A model generated the notes under the pieces. That model searched no databases. It worked only from the letters and a program-made list of their open reading frames with translations, and was not told the origin of the DNA. The translations under genes were made by a program, and so were the position numbers. Shown here in pieces: positions 10,901-22,242 of a stretch of DNA of 64,000 bases. Origin of the DNA: Rhynchopus sp. YZ270_cl-10 (Eukaryota > Euglenozoa > Diplonemea > Diplonemida > Diplonemidae). The stretch is from NCBI GenBank assembly GCA_964035575.1, contig OZ037875.1:372001-436000 (forward strand), in the 5' to 3' direction. Position 1 is the first letter of the stretch; each line of letters opens with the position of its first letter.

Positions 10901-13900
10901 TGTTGGGGGAGGCTGCGGGGGTGGTGTCGTCGTCAGAGAAGGAGGAGGAGGAGGTCATCCCATCGTCGTCGTCTTCAATGGAGGTGCTGGCGGTGGTGGT
11001 GGTGGTGGCAGGCGTCGTTTCATCGTGGTCCTGCTTTATCACAACCGCCGCCACCGCTGCGGCAGCAGACGCCTTCAAGGTCCTCAGCTTTCCAATGGAA
11101 GAGTCAATCCGTACCCCCGCCTTCTTCTTTTTCTTTTTAAAGCTCTTCTCCTTCAAACACCCTGCCACAGTTACCTCAGGAGTATCCGTCGAGCGATCCG
11201 TAAAAGGGTCGAGAAGTTGGCAAAGAATTGGCGCCAATTCCTTCAACTCTTCAGTATTATACCATCCATTGTCCACTAAGAGAAGGATTGAGCGGAGGGC
11301 TTCACAAACCTGTTCGTTGCGTCCGGTGAGGGGGAGGCACATCGAGGTGTTTGCAGCAACGTCTCGCATGAGAAGGGATTTCCAGCGTTGGATGTATCCG
11401 CTCTTCTTTTGTGAGAGGGGGAGAAATGGTGTGTCCCCCGCGCGTTGTGTTGCGGGGGAGTCGTCTTCGGTTGCCTCTGCCTCAGTTAAGACTTCGGATA
11501 GCGTCTTTCCATCTTTGCCATCAATTTCAAAACCAAGTGCCCCAGCGGTCCCTGCCGCACCGCCTAAGGGTTTGAGAATTTTTTTGATGCTTTGTTTTTT
11601 CAGCGATTTTTCGTTTCGGTTTTGAAGATACAATACTCTCGCCAATGCCAGTAGACTCTTCTTGACTGCATCCCACAGAGGGGAGTATGTATTAACCGGG
11701 ATCGATGCGGTGAGGGAGCTGGTTCGAGAGTGTTTTGGACGTCGTGCGGTGCGGGCAGGGGAGAGTTTTGCGGCGGATGGGAAGGAGGCGGCCATTTCGT
11801 GGATTGTAAGGTTGTCGCCGTATTTACGTTCACGTTTGGTGTTGGTGTTGTTTAGTGTACCGTTATTCCCTCCGGATGCGCGAGAAGCAGATGGAACCGA
11901 TGCTCCCACACTGTTATCATGCTCCAAAGCAAATAGAATGTGCTCTTCGGGAATGATATCCGCGATCTTCTTCGAGCAGGCTTCATTCCCGACACAGAGA
12001 CTCGCAAAGAGGTTGAGTTGCCGTTCGTAATACTTCACAGAAGATGCAGACATCTGGTCTGTACTGTTGATAAAGTCTTGAAGAGATACCCAAATTGTTT
12101 CTGTTGCACCAAAAACGCCAAACGTAGAAGAAGACCCCAGAGACGCGTTTTTATCGAGAAAGGTGCCATGCGAGGTAGTAGCGTTCGTGGTGTGGAGGGT
12201 ATGCTTAGTGGCTCCCTTTTCATCAACGACGGTTCCTTGGATGGTGCAGGATCCTGAGAATTGTTGCGCGAGAAGCTCAATTTCGAGGGAAAATCGGGTC
12301 TCATAAACCCAGGACTCCGTAGTGTGAGGTGCAGAGTCGTCTTCAAGGCGAGATTCGAAGGTCGGCTCGACGTACTTTGTTTTACTACGACGGACTTTGA
12401 CCTTGCGTTTCACAAGACGGGTTCTGTGGAGGAGTTGTTTGCCCGGTACTGCCTGCAGCTTGAGGATTTCATTGCACACCAAATCCTGTGTCCTCGCAAT
12501 CCCAATACCACAGCAAACACACACCGCTGACAGCAAATTCAAGTATGAAGGCGACCTCCCAAACGTAGGCACCAACTGCACAAAATGCTGTATCGTATGA
12601 GAACGGAGGCTTGACAGTACAGTAGGGTGGTCATGCACGATAGCATGAATCGTATCGGTTGCGTTCAGACGGTGTCCACTCTGTCTTTCAAAAAACGTCA
12701 TATACTGGATAACATCAGAAGAAGCCTGTGGATATCCGGTCACAATCTTCATGATAAGTCTGTATCCTAGACGCAAAATGACGTGAAGCGTAACGTACAT
12801 TGGGTTTCCCAAATCTGAGAGCACCAACCTATTTGAGTCAAACGGCGCAGCAAGGATTTGATAGATCAGATGGTGAAGACCTTGTTCAAACAGAATTTTC
12901 TGACGTGCCTTGATTGGCGGTGCCTTCGATACGATAAGCGACTCTGCCGTCAAAATCGCTGACTGAATAGAAATCGGAAGGTACGGCTGCTTAAAGCACG
13001 ACGTCTGCCCATTATTAAGATACACCAACGGAGGAGACATCGACGGCGAAGGATGGGTCTGCTTTTGTAGATTCTCCTCGCTTCCATCAGCCTGCACGAC
13101 ACACCCTGTAACAAAGGAGACCAAATCGCACAAAACTGCAGTAGTCGCGCACAGCAGCCTCTTAATATCCCGCTTCTGACTCTCTTCCTGAAGGTCCCCA
13201 AAGATCTTTCTGACGTTCTTCCCTACTCCTCGACGAAGCTGTGCACCGCGCTTTGGAAATGCTGAAGATGGTCCCATCGACATAGATTGTTCCAACGGAG
13301 TCATACAAACGCTCTCTGCACTCTTTATCCCCCTTAAATGCAAGCCTCCCAAACCTCCCAAATGATGTAATGGAGGTGGGTGGACCACTGGAGACTCCCT
13401 TTGCTGCATTTGCCGTTTAAATTCTCCTGCGTCTTTTATATCAGATAAAACCTTTCCATTAGGAAACTGAAGCGAATGAGAATTCGAAGAAGTTGAAGAG
13501 CTTAGCGGTGAACTCACCCGATTTGTCTTCGGAGAAAAGCTGATTGATGCAAACGGGAAGTCCAGGTTGATACTGTCTGCGCCTTCCTTATAGGCAGGGG
13601 AAGAGGAGGATTGGACACCCAACGCTTCCCATTGTTCGAGAAAGATCGCAAAGAGGATGGCCCCTGCTAGGGAGACTGCTGGGTATGCTAGATCAGATTC
13701 GTCCTCTTCGTCGAGAGGTTTGGAGATGATAAGGTTGAAGGTCATCGCATTCGCGGTGCTAAAGGAGAGTGGGTTTTCGTTGGGGAAGGAGACGGCAGGT
13801 TCGTGCAGGCATTCGGCTTGAGAGAGTTCTCGGGAGACGGCAAGGCTGTCGTCGGTCTTCTGTGGGGAGTTCAACGTTGTTACCAAAGAGTCGCAGAAAG

Positions 13901-16900
13901 AGTCCGCAGAGGGTAGGCGAAGATGTGACATCCCGTCCGCCGCTGCGCTCACCCCTGCAGAAGCGCCGTCCATCGTCGATGCCATCCCAGTGTTCTTTTC
14001 TTGCAAGGTGGTGCTTGTGTTGTCGGTGCTTTCCAAGGTGCCCGCAGTTTCCTCCTGTTGGGGGAAAGAGGGGATGTGGAAGGGAAGGGGTTTGATAAAT
14101 AGAGCATTTCTGGCTAAGTTGAAGATGAAGATGGTCACCTTAAGAGGAGGGAAGTCGTTTTAACAATTTTGGGATAAAAATAAAAAGCTTGCAAGATAAA
14201 TCCTAAGCCTTGTGTTTAGCCTCCTTAAAGTTAGATTCATATACTTTCAGTTCATAGAAAGAAAGTATTTGAGAGGGCCAACACATGCACCCTTTCTCCT
14301 TAAAGAAATGTTTATAGATAGAACCTAAGCCTCAAAAATAACGACATACCTTGGTCCCTACGGTGGCGTCTGGTGTTGGTGTACGACGTTCTGCGTCGGG
14401 AAGGATGACATCTGTAGACTGCCTGGACCCCATCGGGTCCACCTCCCCAAGACTCAGTGGCGAGAGTGTGAACGCGCTGGCCAGACTGTTCCCTCCTGGC
14501 GAGGTGCCCAGACGCCCCCCTCCTGTCAAGAAGCCTTGGTTGTCCACACTACGGTCGGGGCTCGTTGACATCGAATGCCCTTTCGGGAGACCCACCGGAC
14601 TCAGCGTCTCCCGCTCCTTATATTCTGAGGCAGACAACGGTGAGACACTGTTTGACAGCTTTGCACAGGACGCACCCCTAGATGACCCTTCGTCGCTTGC
14701 CGCTTCCACTACAATGTGAGCTTCATTGGGAGTGCTGAACATAGGAGTCCCTATAGAAGGGGTCGGTGAAGGAAAGTCAATGGGTTCCCCTCTGACGTAG
14801 TTGTGGTTCAACTCATCGTGCGAGCCAGAGTTGTTCGTAGAGAGCACGCTGGTAACAGGGCGCACCACGGCGAGCTCCTCCACGGAGTGCGAGCTTGCAC
14901 TCTCCCCAAGCTTTTCATTGCTGTTTGACGAATGCAAAATCACCCGCGACCCATGCGAATTTTCAGACGAGGTCGATCCTCGTGGAGTACCCAACGTAAA
15001 GTTTGGGATAGATGACTCAAATGACATTCCATTTTCCACAGTAGGGTCCAAAGGCGACCGAGTAGTAGAAGGGGTCAGAACACGTTGCATGGCAGCGAGA
15101 AGTGCGCTTGACTCATCACCATCGGGTAGTGCAATTTCTTCGCCCCTCTCCAAGCTTGATTTGCGCCGGAAAAACGCAGCGGGACCGCTCTTCGACCGCG
15201 TATTGGAGACCCCTGAGGTAAATGAGCTTGCCTTCTTCCGCATTGTAGGACTTTTACCCGAATCTCGTCGTTCATGGTGTGCGTCGTCCACATCCCCTAA
15301 TTCCCCTGACAGCCGGTCATCTCGAGTAAAGTGTTCGTATGAACGGTGTCGACGTCCCGAAGTGTTTCGTGGCGGTTGTTTGGAGGGGTCCGCGTCGTCC
15401 CCGCTGTGCGCATTGTCAGCGCTCTCCGCAGTCGCAAACCCTCCGTTGTTTGATACAGAAAGATACGATGACGTTCTCGAGGACGACCGATACCTCTTCT
15501 CCCCTTTCCTCAACCTCCGCGGCGTGCCTTCCGGGGATTTCGCCACCTTCAGACTCTCACGCCGTTGAAGCGGTGCTGCCTCCTCCCTCTCGCCACCCTC
15601 TCCGTGAGATCGGGTGCTAAGCAGCGGTGGGGAGGCATCAGTGTGGTTTCTCCCAGTCATATTATGCCCAGTACAATAGTGAGGAGGAACAAACTCTGCA
15701 AGCTCTGCCGCAATCTCCTCCCAATGATCGTAGGTGGTTTGCGCAGAAAAAACGGAGACAGCGGAGCTTAACAAAGGCATCATGGAGCGAAGCCGCGCCA
15801 ATGCGGGAGCAATATGAAAATCTGCAAGGTGAATCGCGAACAAATCTTCATAAATCGGCCTTGGCGCAATCGAAGCAGTATATTTCCCAGAATCCGACAT
15901 TATATCCCTTTGGCAATGCAGCCACATCCCTCCCCCTTCAAACTCCATTCTCGCGTAACCCCCTGCCTTTAACGACTCATCGCTGCTATCCAAAGGATGA
16001 AACCCTACAGTCGTATCCTCCAGATGGTCCTCTGCCCCTTTGTTCTCTACTAACGCATCTACAAGAAAGAGACGGTGGCGAATCACTCCTTGCGTCTCCC
16101 TCCCCCCAGCCCCCGCAACACTTCGTGCAGTGGTTCCACCATTGTTTGCTGGAGTTTGCGGAAAGAAGTCTTCCTTTGGGATGCGTGGAGACGACCCGGT
16201 TCCAGCAGGGTTATTGTTTGTTCCTGCAGAATGGACCGGAGCGCAACAAAGATACTTTCCAGTCGCAACATGGCGTAGTCGATACCCGGTGTGAAAATCT
16301 GCGGAAAGTACTGCTCCCCCGGTTACTATATTGTGCGATTCGAGGTGCCAGACGGCAGAGGAAGGCTGCTCTAGGTCGCGTACTGTGTAGGTTGCTTTAG
16401 GGGGTTTTGCGGGGGCAAAAGCGACGAGATGGCCACCTTCTCCGTCAGAGATTCCTTCGAGAAAGGCTTCCTTTTCTTTGTGGAATACGACTACGTTGTC
16501 ACCTACGCGAAGGATTTGACAGGAGGAGGGTTCTGGTTGGTTTGCTTGCAAATCGAACGCATCTACTTCCCATACTGCTTCGATACCTGGTTCTTTGATC
16601 AGATCAACGCTCCGTCCATCCAGCCCCCCAGCCTGCTCCGGCAGCGTCGAAAGCAGCGACGATTTTGCAAAAAGGGGTCCAACCGCAACATACTGCGACG
16701 CAGCGACAGATTGGATCAAAATTTGCTCCCCTGCACGCACCACCTCTCCTTCCTCTCGGACACGCCCTTTTGGCGCAATACGAAAGGTCTCTGCTAGAGA
16801 AGGGTGAAACCCATCGTGCGTCTGCCGCTGCGCGAAGGAGAGATACGGTGCGGAGTCGTCCTCATCCTCATCTTCGGGGAGGACAACCTTCAGGACCTGG

Positions 16901-17205
16901 TCGGTCATGGGGTATCCCAGGCGGACCGTCGCCCCATAGGTAACAGCTAGCGACCCCCCACCGCTGTCAATAACCTGTTCTTCCGTAGGGCGGAGAAGCT
17001 CAAAGACACAGCGATCGAACTCTTTCGGCAGCACGCAAGACCCGCCGTCCTGTGTGGGGAACTCTGCATGCGTAGTGACAGTGGGAAAGCACTGTCCATA
17101 AAACAACCGTGCCGAGAGGTGGCCCTCCGTCAGCACTGGAGACAAACTAATCTCGTCCCCATATTGCAGCTCTGTATGACCTGAGGTGAGTGCACCTCGA
17201 GTCAT
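4949..17205 (-). CDS. IP3-receptor-like Ca2+ release channel, four exons
   Basis: Tetrameric ER or acidic-store calcium channel family. Exons are 17205-14350, 14138-6462, 6189-5985 and 5589-4949, with phases that join cleanly (0, 0, 1) to about 3,792 residues, against about 2,700 in animal IP3 receptors. Order: N-terminal beta-trefoil (1-215), MIR trefoil with [11 protein letters not shown] (309-319), RIH helices (450-510 and about 1,280-1,510), RIH-associated domain with LTEYCQGPC (about 2,410-2,520), membrane segments near 2,770 and 2,820, a roughly 480-residue Ser/Pro insertion, further segments from about 3,340, pore loop, S6 with [13 protein letters not shown], and the CFIC...H-x4-H zinc finger. 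The linker of 510-1,280 is Ser-rich. The start was chosen because it begins the family N-terminus and follows a pyrimidine-AG tract. Oddities: KGGISD replaces GGGVGD in the filter, a DxDxDG loop follows it, and most IP3-contact residues are changed. Family assignment is secure; the ligand is not. Confidence 0.93.
6214..6240 (+). repeat. Family G copy inside channel intron 2
   Basis: CATATACTTTTTATTCTACTGAA. Family G ends in a palindromic CTATTCTA/TAGAATAG hairpin in its best copy at 35755. Intron 2 spans 6461-6190. Confidence 0.6.
14193..14226 (+). repeat. Family A hairpin inside channel intron 1
   Basis: AAGATAAATCCTAAGCC, loop, GTTTAGCCTCCTT. The inner stem keeps a G-T wobble in place of G-C. 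Confidence 0.6.
14238..14270 (+). repeat. Family G copy inside channel intron 1
   Basis: CATATACTTTCAGTTCATAG followed by a self-complementary CTTTC...GAAAG region. Confidence 0.5.
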
Positions 17206-17209
17206 TTGC

Positions 17210-17260
17210 CTGCTTTGGGTGAAAAGTGTGAAAAGTGTGAAGGGGGTGTTGGAAAGGAGG
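17210..17260 (-). promoter_or_regulatory. Pyrimidine-rich tract and AG before the channel start codon
   Basis: Read on the minus strand, a CT-rich stretch ends in CCCAAAGCAG four bases before the ATG. It looks like a 3' splice acceptor for a leader exon or a spliced leader. It could equally be a pyrimidine-rich initiator. Confidence 0.5.
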
Positions 17261-17364
17261 GAAATAAAATGGGAAAAAGAAAGGTTCCTTTTTTGTGTGT
17301 GATGCGATTCTTGCAAAACTAAAGTGAGGTAAAAAAATCGGTTTGAGCAAAAAACAAGTGAATT

Positions 17365-17391
17365 ATAATAAGCCTCGTGTTTAGTCACCTT
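17365..17391 (+). repeat. Family A hairpin between two genes
   Basis: TAAGCCTCGTGTTTAGTCACCTT. The left arm is shortened. It lies in the roughly 215-bp gap between the channel start and the MSS51-C-like stop codon. Confidence 0.6.
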
Positions 17392-17419
17392 AATGAGATT
17401 TACCAACTCCGTATCCCTT

Positions 17420-18121
17420 CTAACCTTCTTTGTAATGAAGCGCGAAGACGTATTGCGAATCATACAGAATTTCATCACTGACACTGCTTGGGCGTGGGTG
17501 GAGGGATCCAAACGGGTTTTTTTCGCTTTCCCAGCAGTACCACGGGGTGGTCCCATCTGTGGTGCCAAAATGCCGCTCTGCAATGCCGTCGATCACCTCT
17601 TCGTCCGCGTCGGACTCTGTCGCGCTGTATGCTGTGATCACGACAGGCACCTTCGCGCAGTACTGCACCAACGCCACCACCGCGGGCCGCCAGCTATCGT
17701 ACCCCCAGATCCCTGCATTGAAACAGAACGCAAATCTACGAGAACCACTTACCCTCTTCTCCACGTATTCTTCATACAGCATTTGCGCACACTCCAACAC
17801 GACATATTCCCCTACGGCCTCTTCTCCCCCATGAAGACCTGCCGGTGCATTGGGCCCTGTCAAAACTATTCTAACCTTTTGGGAAAATTTTTCTGCCTCA
17901 GAAATGACTTCCCGAAAGCATGCCGCCACAGCATCCCAAGATTCCCCTTCGGTAGCGTCGGCTCCAACGATTTCAAGAAGGATTTCTGGGTGATTTGCAC
18001 TCCATTGAACTTCAAGACGCTCAAGTGCCCACAAAATGGTGCAGCTCCGGCACCGTGATAGGCTTGTTTCGGTTGAGATATCGTCACCCCATTCACCGCG
18101 GAATGTTGATGGTTTGGACAT
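17420..18121 (-). CDS. MSS51 C-terminal-domain-like protein
   Basis: A 233-residue single-exon protein. Its pattern matches the C-terminal domain of MSS51 / zinc-finger MYND 17 proteins: a LEIVGA strand (about 49-54), VRIVLTGPN (about 84-92), FCFNAGIWGYDSW (about 133-145), VPVVITAYSATESDAD (about 158-173) and the NPFGSLHP turn near the end. In that family the domain follows a MYND zinc finger; none is present here, though a CxxC (RCRSC, about 23-27) sits at the N-terminus. No transit peptide or membrane segment is evident. Yeast MSS51 acts in mitochondrial COX1 translation, but the stand-alone domain has no assigned role, so I give no function. It is the gene just upstream of the channel in the same orientation. 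Confidence 0.6.
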   Translation of the reverse strand: MSKPSTFRGEWGDDISTETSLSRCRSCTILWALERLEVQWSANHPEILLEIVGADATEGESWDAVAACFREVISEAEKFSQKVRIVLTGPNAPAGLHGGEEAVGEYVVLECAQMLYEEYVEKRVSGSRRFAFCFNAGIWGYDSWRPAVVALVQYCAKVPVVITAYSATESDADEEVIDGIAERHFGTTDGTTPWYCWESEKNPFGSLHPRPSSVSDEILYDSQYVFALHYKEG

Positions 18122-18510
18122 TTAAAAAAAAACTAAATATGATACTCAATGGATTTTCTGTTGTGTTGTGTAAAAAGGGAGGTGAAAGGGAGGGGGAAGG
18201 CGAGACCAATGATTGTCAAAGGGAAGAGTAGTAAAACGGAGGAGAGGGGGTACTAACTATTTCTGTGAACAAAAAAAAAAAAAAAAACATAAGTCGTTGC
18301 AACAAAACCTACTGAGGTTTTATTTTCGGCGTTTTTTTTGTTCTTTTTTGTTTTTTGCTTTTTTTTTGTTTTTTTTGTTCTGTTACCATGGACTCCCTCT
18401 CGGCAGGTTACAAAACGGGTTAAAAACGCGGGGGGGGATTGTAGAAGAGAAGGTTCTGATCATATCAAGGCACAGTGATGCACACAAAAAAAAAAAAAAA
18501 AATGGTTTAT

Positions 18511-18546
18511 AAGATGAACCTAAGCCTCTCTGTGCTTAGTCACCTT
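18511..18546 (+). repeat. Family A hairpin, consensus copy
   Basis: AAGATGAACCTAAGCC, TCTCTGT loop, GCTTAGTCACCTT. Preceded by GGTTTAT and followed by a T and A run. Confidence 0.85.
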
Positions 18547-18608
18547 TTTAAAAAAATAGATCTATCCAACAGACGCTTTTCATGGAAAGAAAACAGAAAA
18601 CAAAAATT

Positions 18609-18643
18609 GAAAGATGAATGGGTCTCACATACATACATCATCT
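18609..18643 (+). repeat. Family F copy
   Basis: AAAGATGAATGGGTCTCAC with a CATAC-rich right arm. Confidence 0.5.
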
Positions 18644-18969
18644 AGCACAATGAGTGAGAAAAATATAACATCCCGCGAACGGGGGGGGGGGAAAGAAAAA
18701 ATGAAAAATCAGGGATTTTTTTTCTTTTGATCAAAAAAGAAACCCAAGGAAGTTGTTGGTACAAATAAAAAAAGTCGTATTTTTTTTGGGTCTGAGACCA
18801 TGGTCTATGGGTTACCACTGTTTTTGAGGGCTTTTGAGGCTCTAGATATCTTCTTTTCCCCCAAGAACCTATCGGGTATCCCTTGAGGACAAGGTGAGGA
18901 TCTATTTTTTGTTGCATCGACATTTCACAGAATCCTAAATTGGTCAGCAGAGAAATTGAATGGTTATTT

Positions 18970-19004
18970 TCATATACTTTCTATTCTACTGAAGAAGGTA
19001 TAGG
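18970..19004 (+). repeat. Family G copy
   Basis: CATATACTTTCTATTCTACT, then GAAGAAGGTATAG. Confidence 0.6.
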
Positions 19005-19113
19005 ACAAAAAAAAAAAGCCTCGCCGGACATCGGGTGGTTTATTAATAAAATAAAATAGAAATTTGATCAGCTGCACGACTCAACACCACATAAAAACAA
19101 AGAAACGTTTATT

Positions 19114-19144
19114 AAGATGAACCTAAGCCTCTGCGTTGTCACTT
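19114..19144 (+). repeat. Family A copy, shortened right arm
   Basis: AAGATGAACCTAAGCC is intact; the right arm is reduced to GTTGTCACTT. Confidence 0.6.
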
Positions 19145-19179
19145 CAATAATAATAATAATAAAGCAAAAGGACGTTGAA

Positions 19180-19220
19180 AGTGCAAACACCTCACCGTAC
19201 ACCGGCGGACGCAGGCACTG
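19180..19220 (+). repeat. Family C copy, full length
   Basis: AGTGCAAACACCTCACCG, then CACCGGCGGACGCAGGCACT. AGTGC pairs with GCACT. It follows the family A copy at 19114 by about 35 bases. Confidence 0.7.
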
Positions 19221-20017
19221 GCAAGTAAATGTAAATATGGGCACACAGCTGAGTTGTTTATGGGGGAAAAAAAAGTTTTGTTTCTTTGGGACGGTCCGAT
19301 CTACGTTTTTTTTGTTTTGAAAGAGGGCTTTCTTGCCCGTTCTACCGTAGACGTAAAAATACATCCGTAAAAATTCTGTACCTTTTTTTTTCGATTTTTC
19401 AGAAGAGATAAAAGGAACATTTTTATGGCAGCTGTGTTTTTTTTTTTTAAACGAGCACTTAGCGGTTTTTTGGTTTTCACCGACAAAAGTACCCCTTGTC
19501 ATTTCCTCCCCCCTTTCTTGTAGTCTTGTAATACAAATTTATCAAAACCCAAACTGCTAACACATTGTCATTGTCTGGAACTTTTGGGGGAATTTTTTTT
19601 TGGTAAACTGTAACATTGTTACGGTCCATATACTTTACGTTAACGGTAGATAATGCTGGAGGGGTAAGTTTTGTTTGTTTGTTTGTTTGGTTTCGTTCTG
19701 AACGCTTGGTTGGCGAGAATCACCCACTGAAGTAGGGTCGGTACTAAAATGCCGCCAAAAAATAGTTGCCACCTCAACAAATAGCTTTTTTTTTTTTTTT
19801 TTGAAACATTGGTTGGCACCCAAAGATACTCCACACAATTCTGGTTTTTATTGTGCGAACACTTTACACCCACGTGGTATCAACTGGGGTTTTTTTTATG
19901 AATTCGTTGTTTTATATCTTGCGATCATGAATTAGGCAAATAAACGGCAGGGACTGGGTATGGTGTAACTAAATGTGGGAGAGAAGGGGGAAAAAGGTTT
20001 TTTTTTTTTTTTTTTGT

Positions 20018-20047
20018 AAGATGAACCTAAGCGTGTTTAGTCACCTT
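20018..20047 (+). repeat. Family A hairpin copy
   Basis: AAGATGAACCTAAGC, short loop, TTTAGTCACCTT. Confidence 0.7.
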
Positions 20048-20601
20048 TTTGTTGATAATGTCGTTGGAACACCATCTCATTCTACACAGTACACGAGGCA
20101 GTCATGGATGTCCAAAGTACTTGAAGTATATCAAGTACTTCCCCCAAAAAACCCAATACTTGATACTTGAAGTACTTGACAGTTGGGACTCTTGTATTTT
20201 TTTTTTGTTTGTGCGTAAAGCGTGTAATAAATATTCTGTGGTAATATTTATTTGCACCGCTCCCACTGACTACCTGGCCAAGAGGAAACCTCTTTGAGGC
20301 CAAAAAAAAAAATGGTGCAATACTAACCTAAGCCTGTGCACTGTGCATATAACTCCTTGATAGCCAGCATAAGTGGACATCAAATCACTCTCCCACCCTC
20401 TTTCTTGAAACAAGGTCAAGAGAAAAAAAGAGGGGCCAGAATGAAACATTACCCAAGAAGAACAAAAATCCATTTCTTTGCGGGACTTCAGAGATAAGGG
20501 GGAAAAAAATGACAAATGCCAATGCGTCCAGGTCTTGGGGTGACAAGGAGTAAACCACAAAACATTCACAAAAAAAAATAGATACACACAGGTCAATCCA
20601 C

Positions 20602-20668
20602 AGCGGTTTCGTCCCCCCCACCGGACCGCAAAAGTGTGTTCAAAATGCTTTCTATTTCCTCCTTCATT
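20602..20668 (+). repeat. Family K copy
   Basis: GCGGTTTCGTCCCC ... GTGTTCAAAATGCTTT ... CTATTTCCTCCTTC. It shares these blocks in order with 46709-46766. Confidence 0.65.
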
Positions 20669-21064
20669 GAGGTGACATAAAAAAAAGGCACCGGGACCAG
20701 GTCTCAGGCTAACCCCAATAGACCAAGACGTGAAGCCACACTGCCCCTCAACAGAGCAAAAAGAGAACACGGACTAGCACTGGTGGTAGATATTTTTAGC
20801 CTTTTTTTTGTGGGTTGTCTGTGAATGGTTGTGATGTACTACTCCCTTCCCTCGCCACCCCAAAGAGCCGCAATAACACTTTAACACTAACACATTTCCC
20901 CCTAAGAATAGGCGCAGAAAACTAATACTTGAAAGATGTGGTGTGCTAAAAGCAAGACACTTGAACACATAATAGTATTGCCCTGTTATGTGGTTGAAAC
21001 CGAACAGTGCAAAAAAAAAAAAAAAAAAAAACAAACAAACAAACCAAAACAAAACAAAGAAGAG

Positions 21065-21110
21065 TAGTTGAAACGGTAAAAACGCAGCTCATGTCGAGCT
21101 CATGCAAAGG
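21065..21110 (+). repeat. Family H copy
   Basis: GTTGAAACGGTAAAAACGCAG followed by CTCATGTCGAGCTCATGCAAA, which contains the palindrome GAGCTC. Confidence 0.6.
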
Positions 21111-21838
21111 GTGGGAAGTGAGAGAATTTATTTAAAAAAAAAAAAATCCTTGAAAGATGAATGCCTTCTCTCTCTCTCTCTCTCCCTCTTCTTTAATAAA
21201 CATATCCCTCATTTCTTCTTTAACTTTGGGAGTAACAAATAAATTGTGAAGCTTTTTTAAGCACAGTGTGGGCCATTACGGCAAAGAAAAATGGTTTACA
21301 GGACACATCTGCCAGTCTCTACCGAGAACAATACAACAGAAAAATCCTTTGATCGACAAAAATGTGTAGCACCGCAAAACTAAAACGGTGGCGGTGTTTG
21401 TGTTGTGAGGGGGGAGAGCAAAGACTTTTCATTGTGTGATAAAAAAAAAGTTTTTAGGAGAAGAACGAATAGTGGAGGATGAACATGCCACAAGAGGTGT
21501 ACGCAAAATTGCAACAACAACAAAACAAAACAATTTTTTTTTTAAAACGCAAGCTCAAAAAACAGAAGAAAAAAAAGGAGTTGCGCGAATCAGAAAAAAA
21601 AAAAGTTGATTCTAAGCCTATCATGACTCAGTTTGCCTTTTAAAAAAAAATGTGCAGGCACTGTGCCACCTCAACCAAAGCTGTTCTGGGTGCAGCTTTA
21701 TACTATCGAACAATTGTGGCATTTTTGCGTTGGGATGGGTTGTCCGTGTGAGGGGGGGGATTCGGACCTGCCTGACTTTTTTGAATCATTACGAAGGAAT
21801 CATAACCACACAAAAACAAAATTTAAAGAAAAGTTTAT

Positions 21839-21874
21839 AAGATGACCCTAAGCCTCTCTGTGCTTAGTCACCTT
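21839..21874 (+). repeat. Family A hairpin, near-consensus copy
   Basis: AAGATGACCCTAAGCC, TCTCTGT loop, GCTTAGTCACCTT. It differs from the 18511 copy by a single base. Confidence 0.85.
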
Positions 21875-21890
21875 TTTAAAACAAAATATT

Positions 21891-21926
21891 GCGAGAGATG
21901 AAGGTGCCTCGTGTGCACAGAACATC
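21891..21926 (+). repeat. Family F copy
   Basis: GAGAGATGAAGGTGCCTCGTG followed by TGCACAGAACATC. It lies directly after the family A copy at 21839, as at 48191-48279 where the order is reversed. Confidence 0.5.
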
Positions 21927-22242
21927 AAAAAGGAGAGGGGAGAGGGGAGCCCCTAGCACCCAGTTGATTAACACGAAGCCAAACGACATACAAATGAATA
22001 CACTAAAAAACGGCGAGGCCAAGAACAGAAACACTTTCGAGGGGCATCGCCGGGGAATAGGGGGGAAAAAGGGGGTTCTCAAAGGTGGCGAAATTAAGCC
22101 TTGGTGTCGACAAAAAAAAAATAGATTTTTTTTTTGGGGGGAAAAGCTTTGTCGAAGAAGGAAAAAAAAAATCGACAAAGATTAATTTCGACAAAAAAAA
22201 AAAAAAATGTTCCGTTTTTTTTTTTTTGTCGAAGCCTGAGAA

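Larger units (their letters stand above)
14139..14349 (-). other. Intron 1 of the channel gene, carrying repeat copies
   Basis: The 211-bp intron has donor GTATGT and acceptor TTAAG. It contains a family A hairpin, a family G copy, and a half copy of family A about 15 bases inside the donor. Short dispersed repeats make up much of the intron. Confidence 0.8.

Noticed and set aside
10762-11625. Plus-strand ORF of 287 residues
   Set aside because: Shadow of the channel's second exon; composition is biased and no motif is seen.
17700-17760. Possible 17-base mini-intron (GTAAGT...TAG) in the MSS51-C-like gene
   Set aside because: Removal would break the frame, and the unspliced frame continues through conserved motifs.
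18511-18546. Family A as tRNA or other known small RNA gene
   Set aside because: Only about 36 bases, one stem, no T-loop or anticodon arm, and no A or B box.
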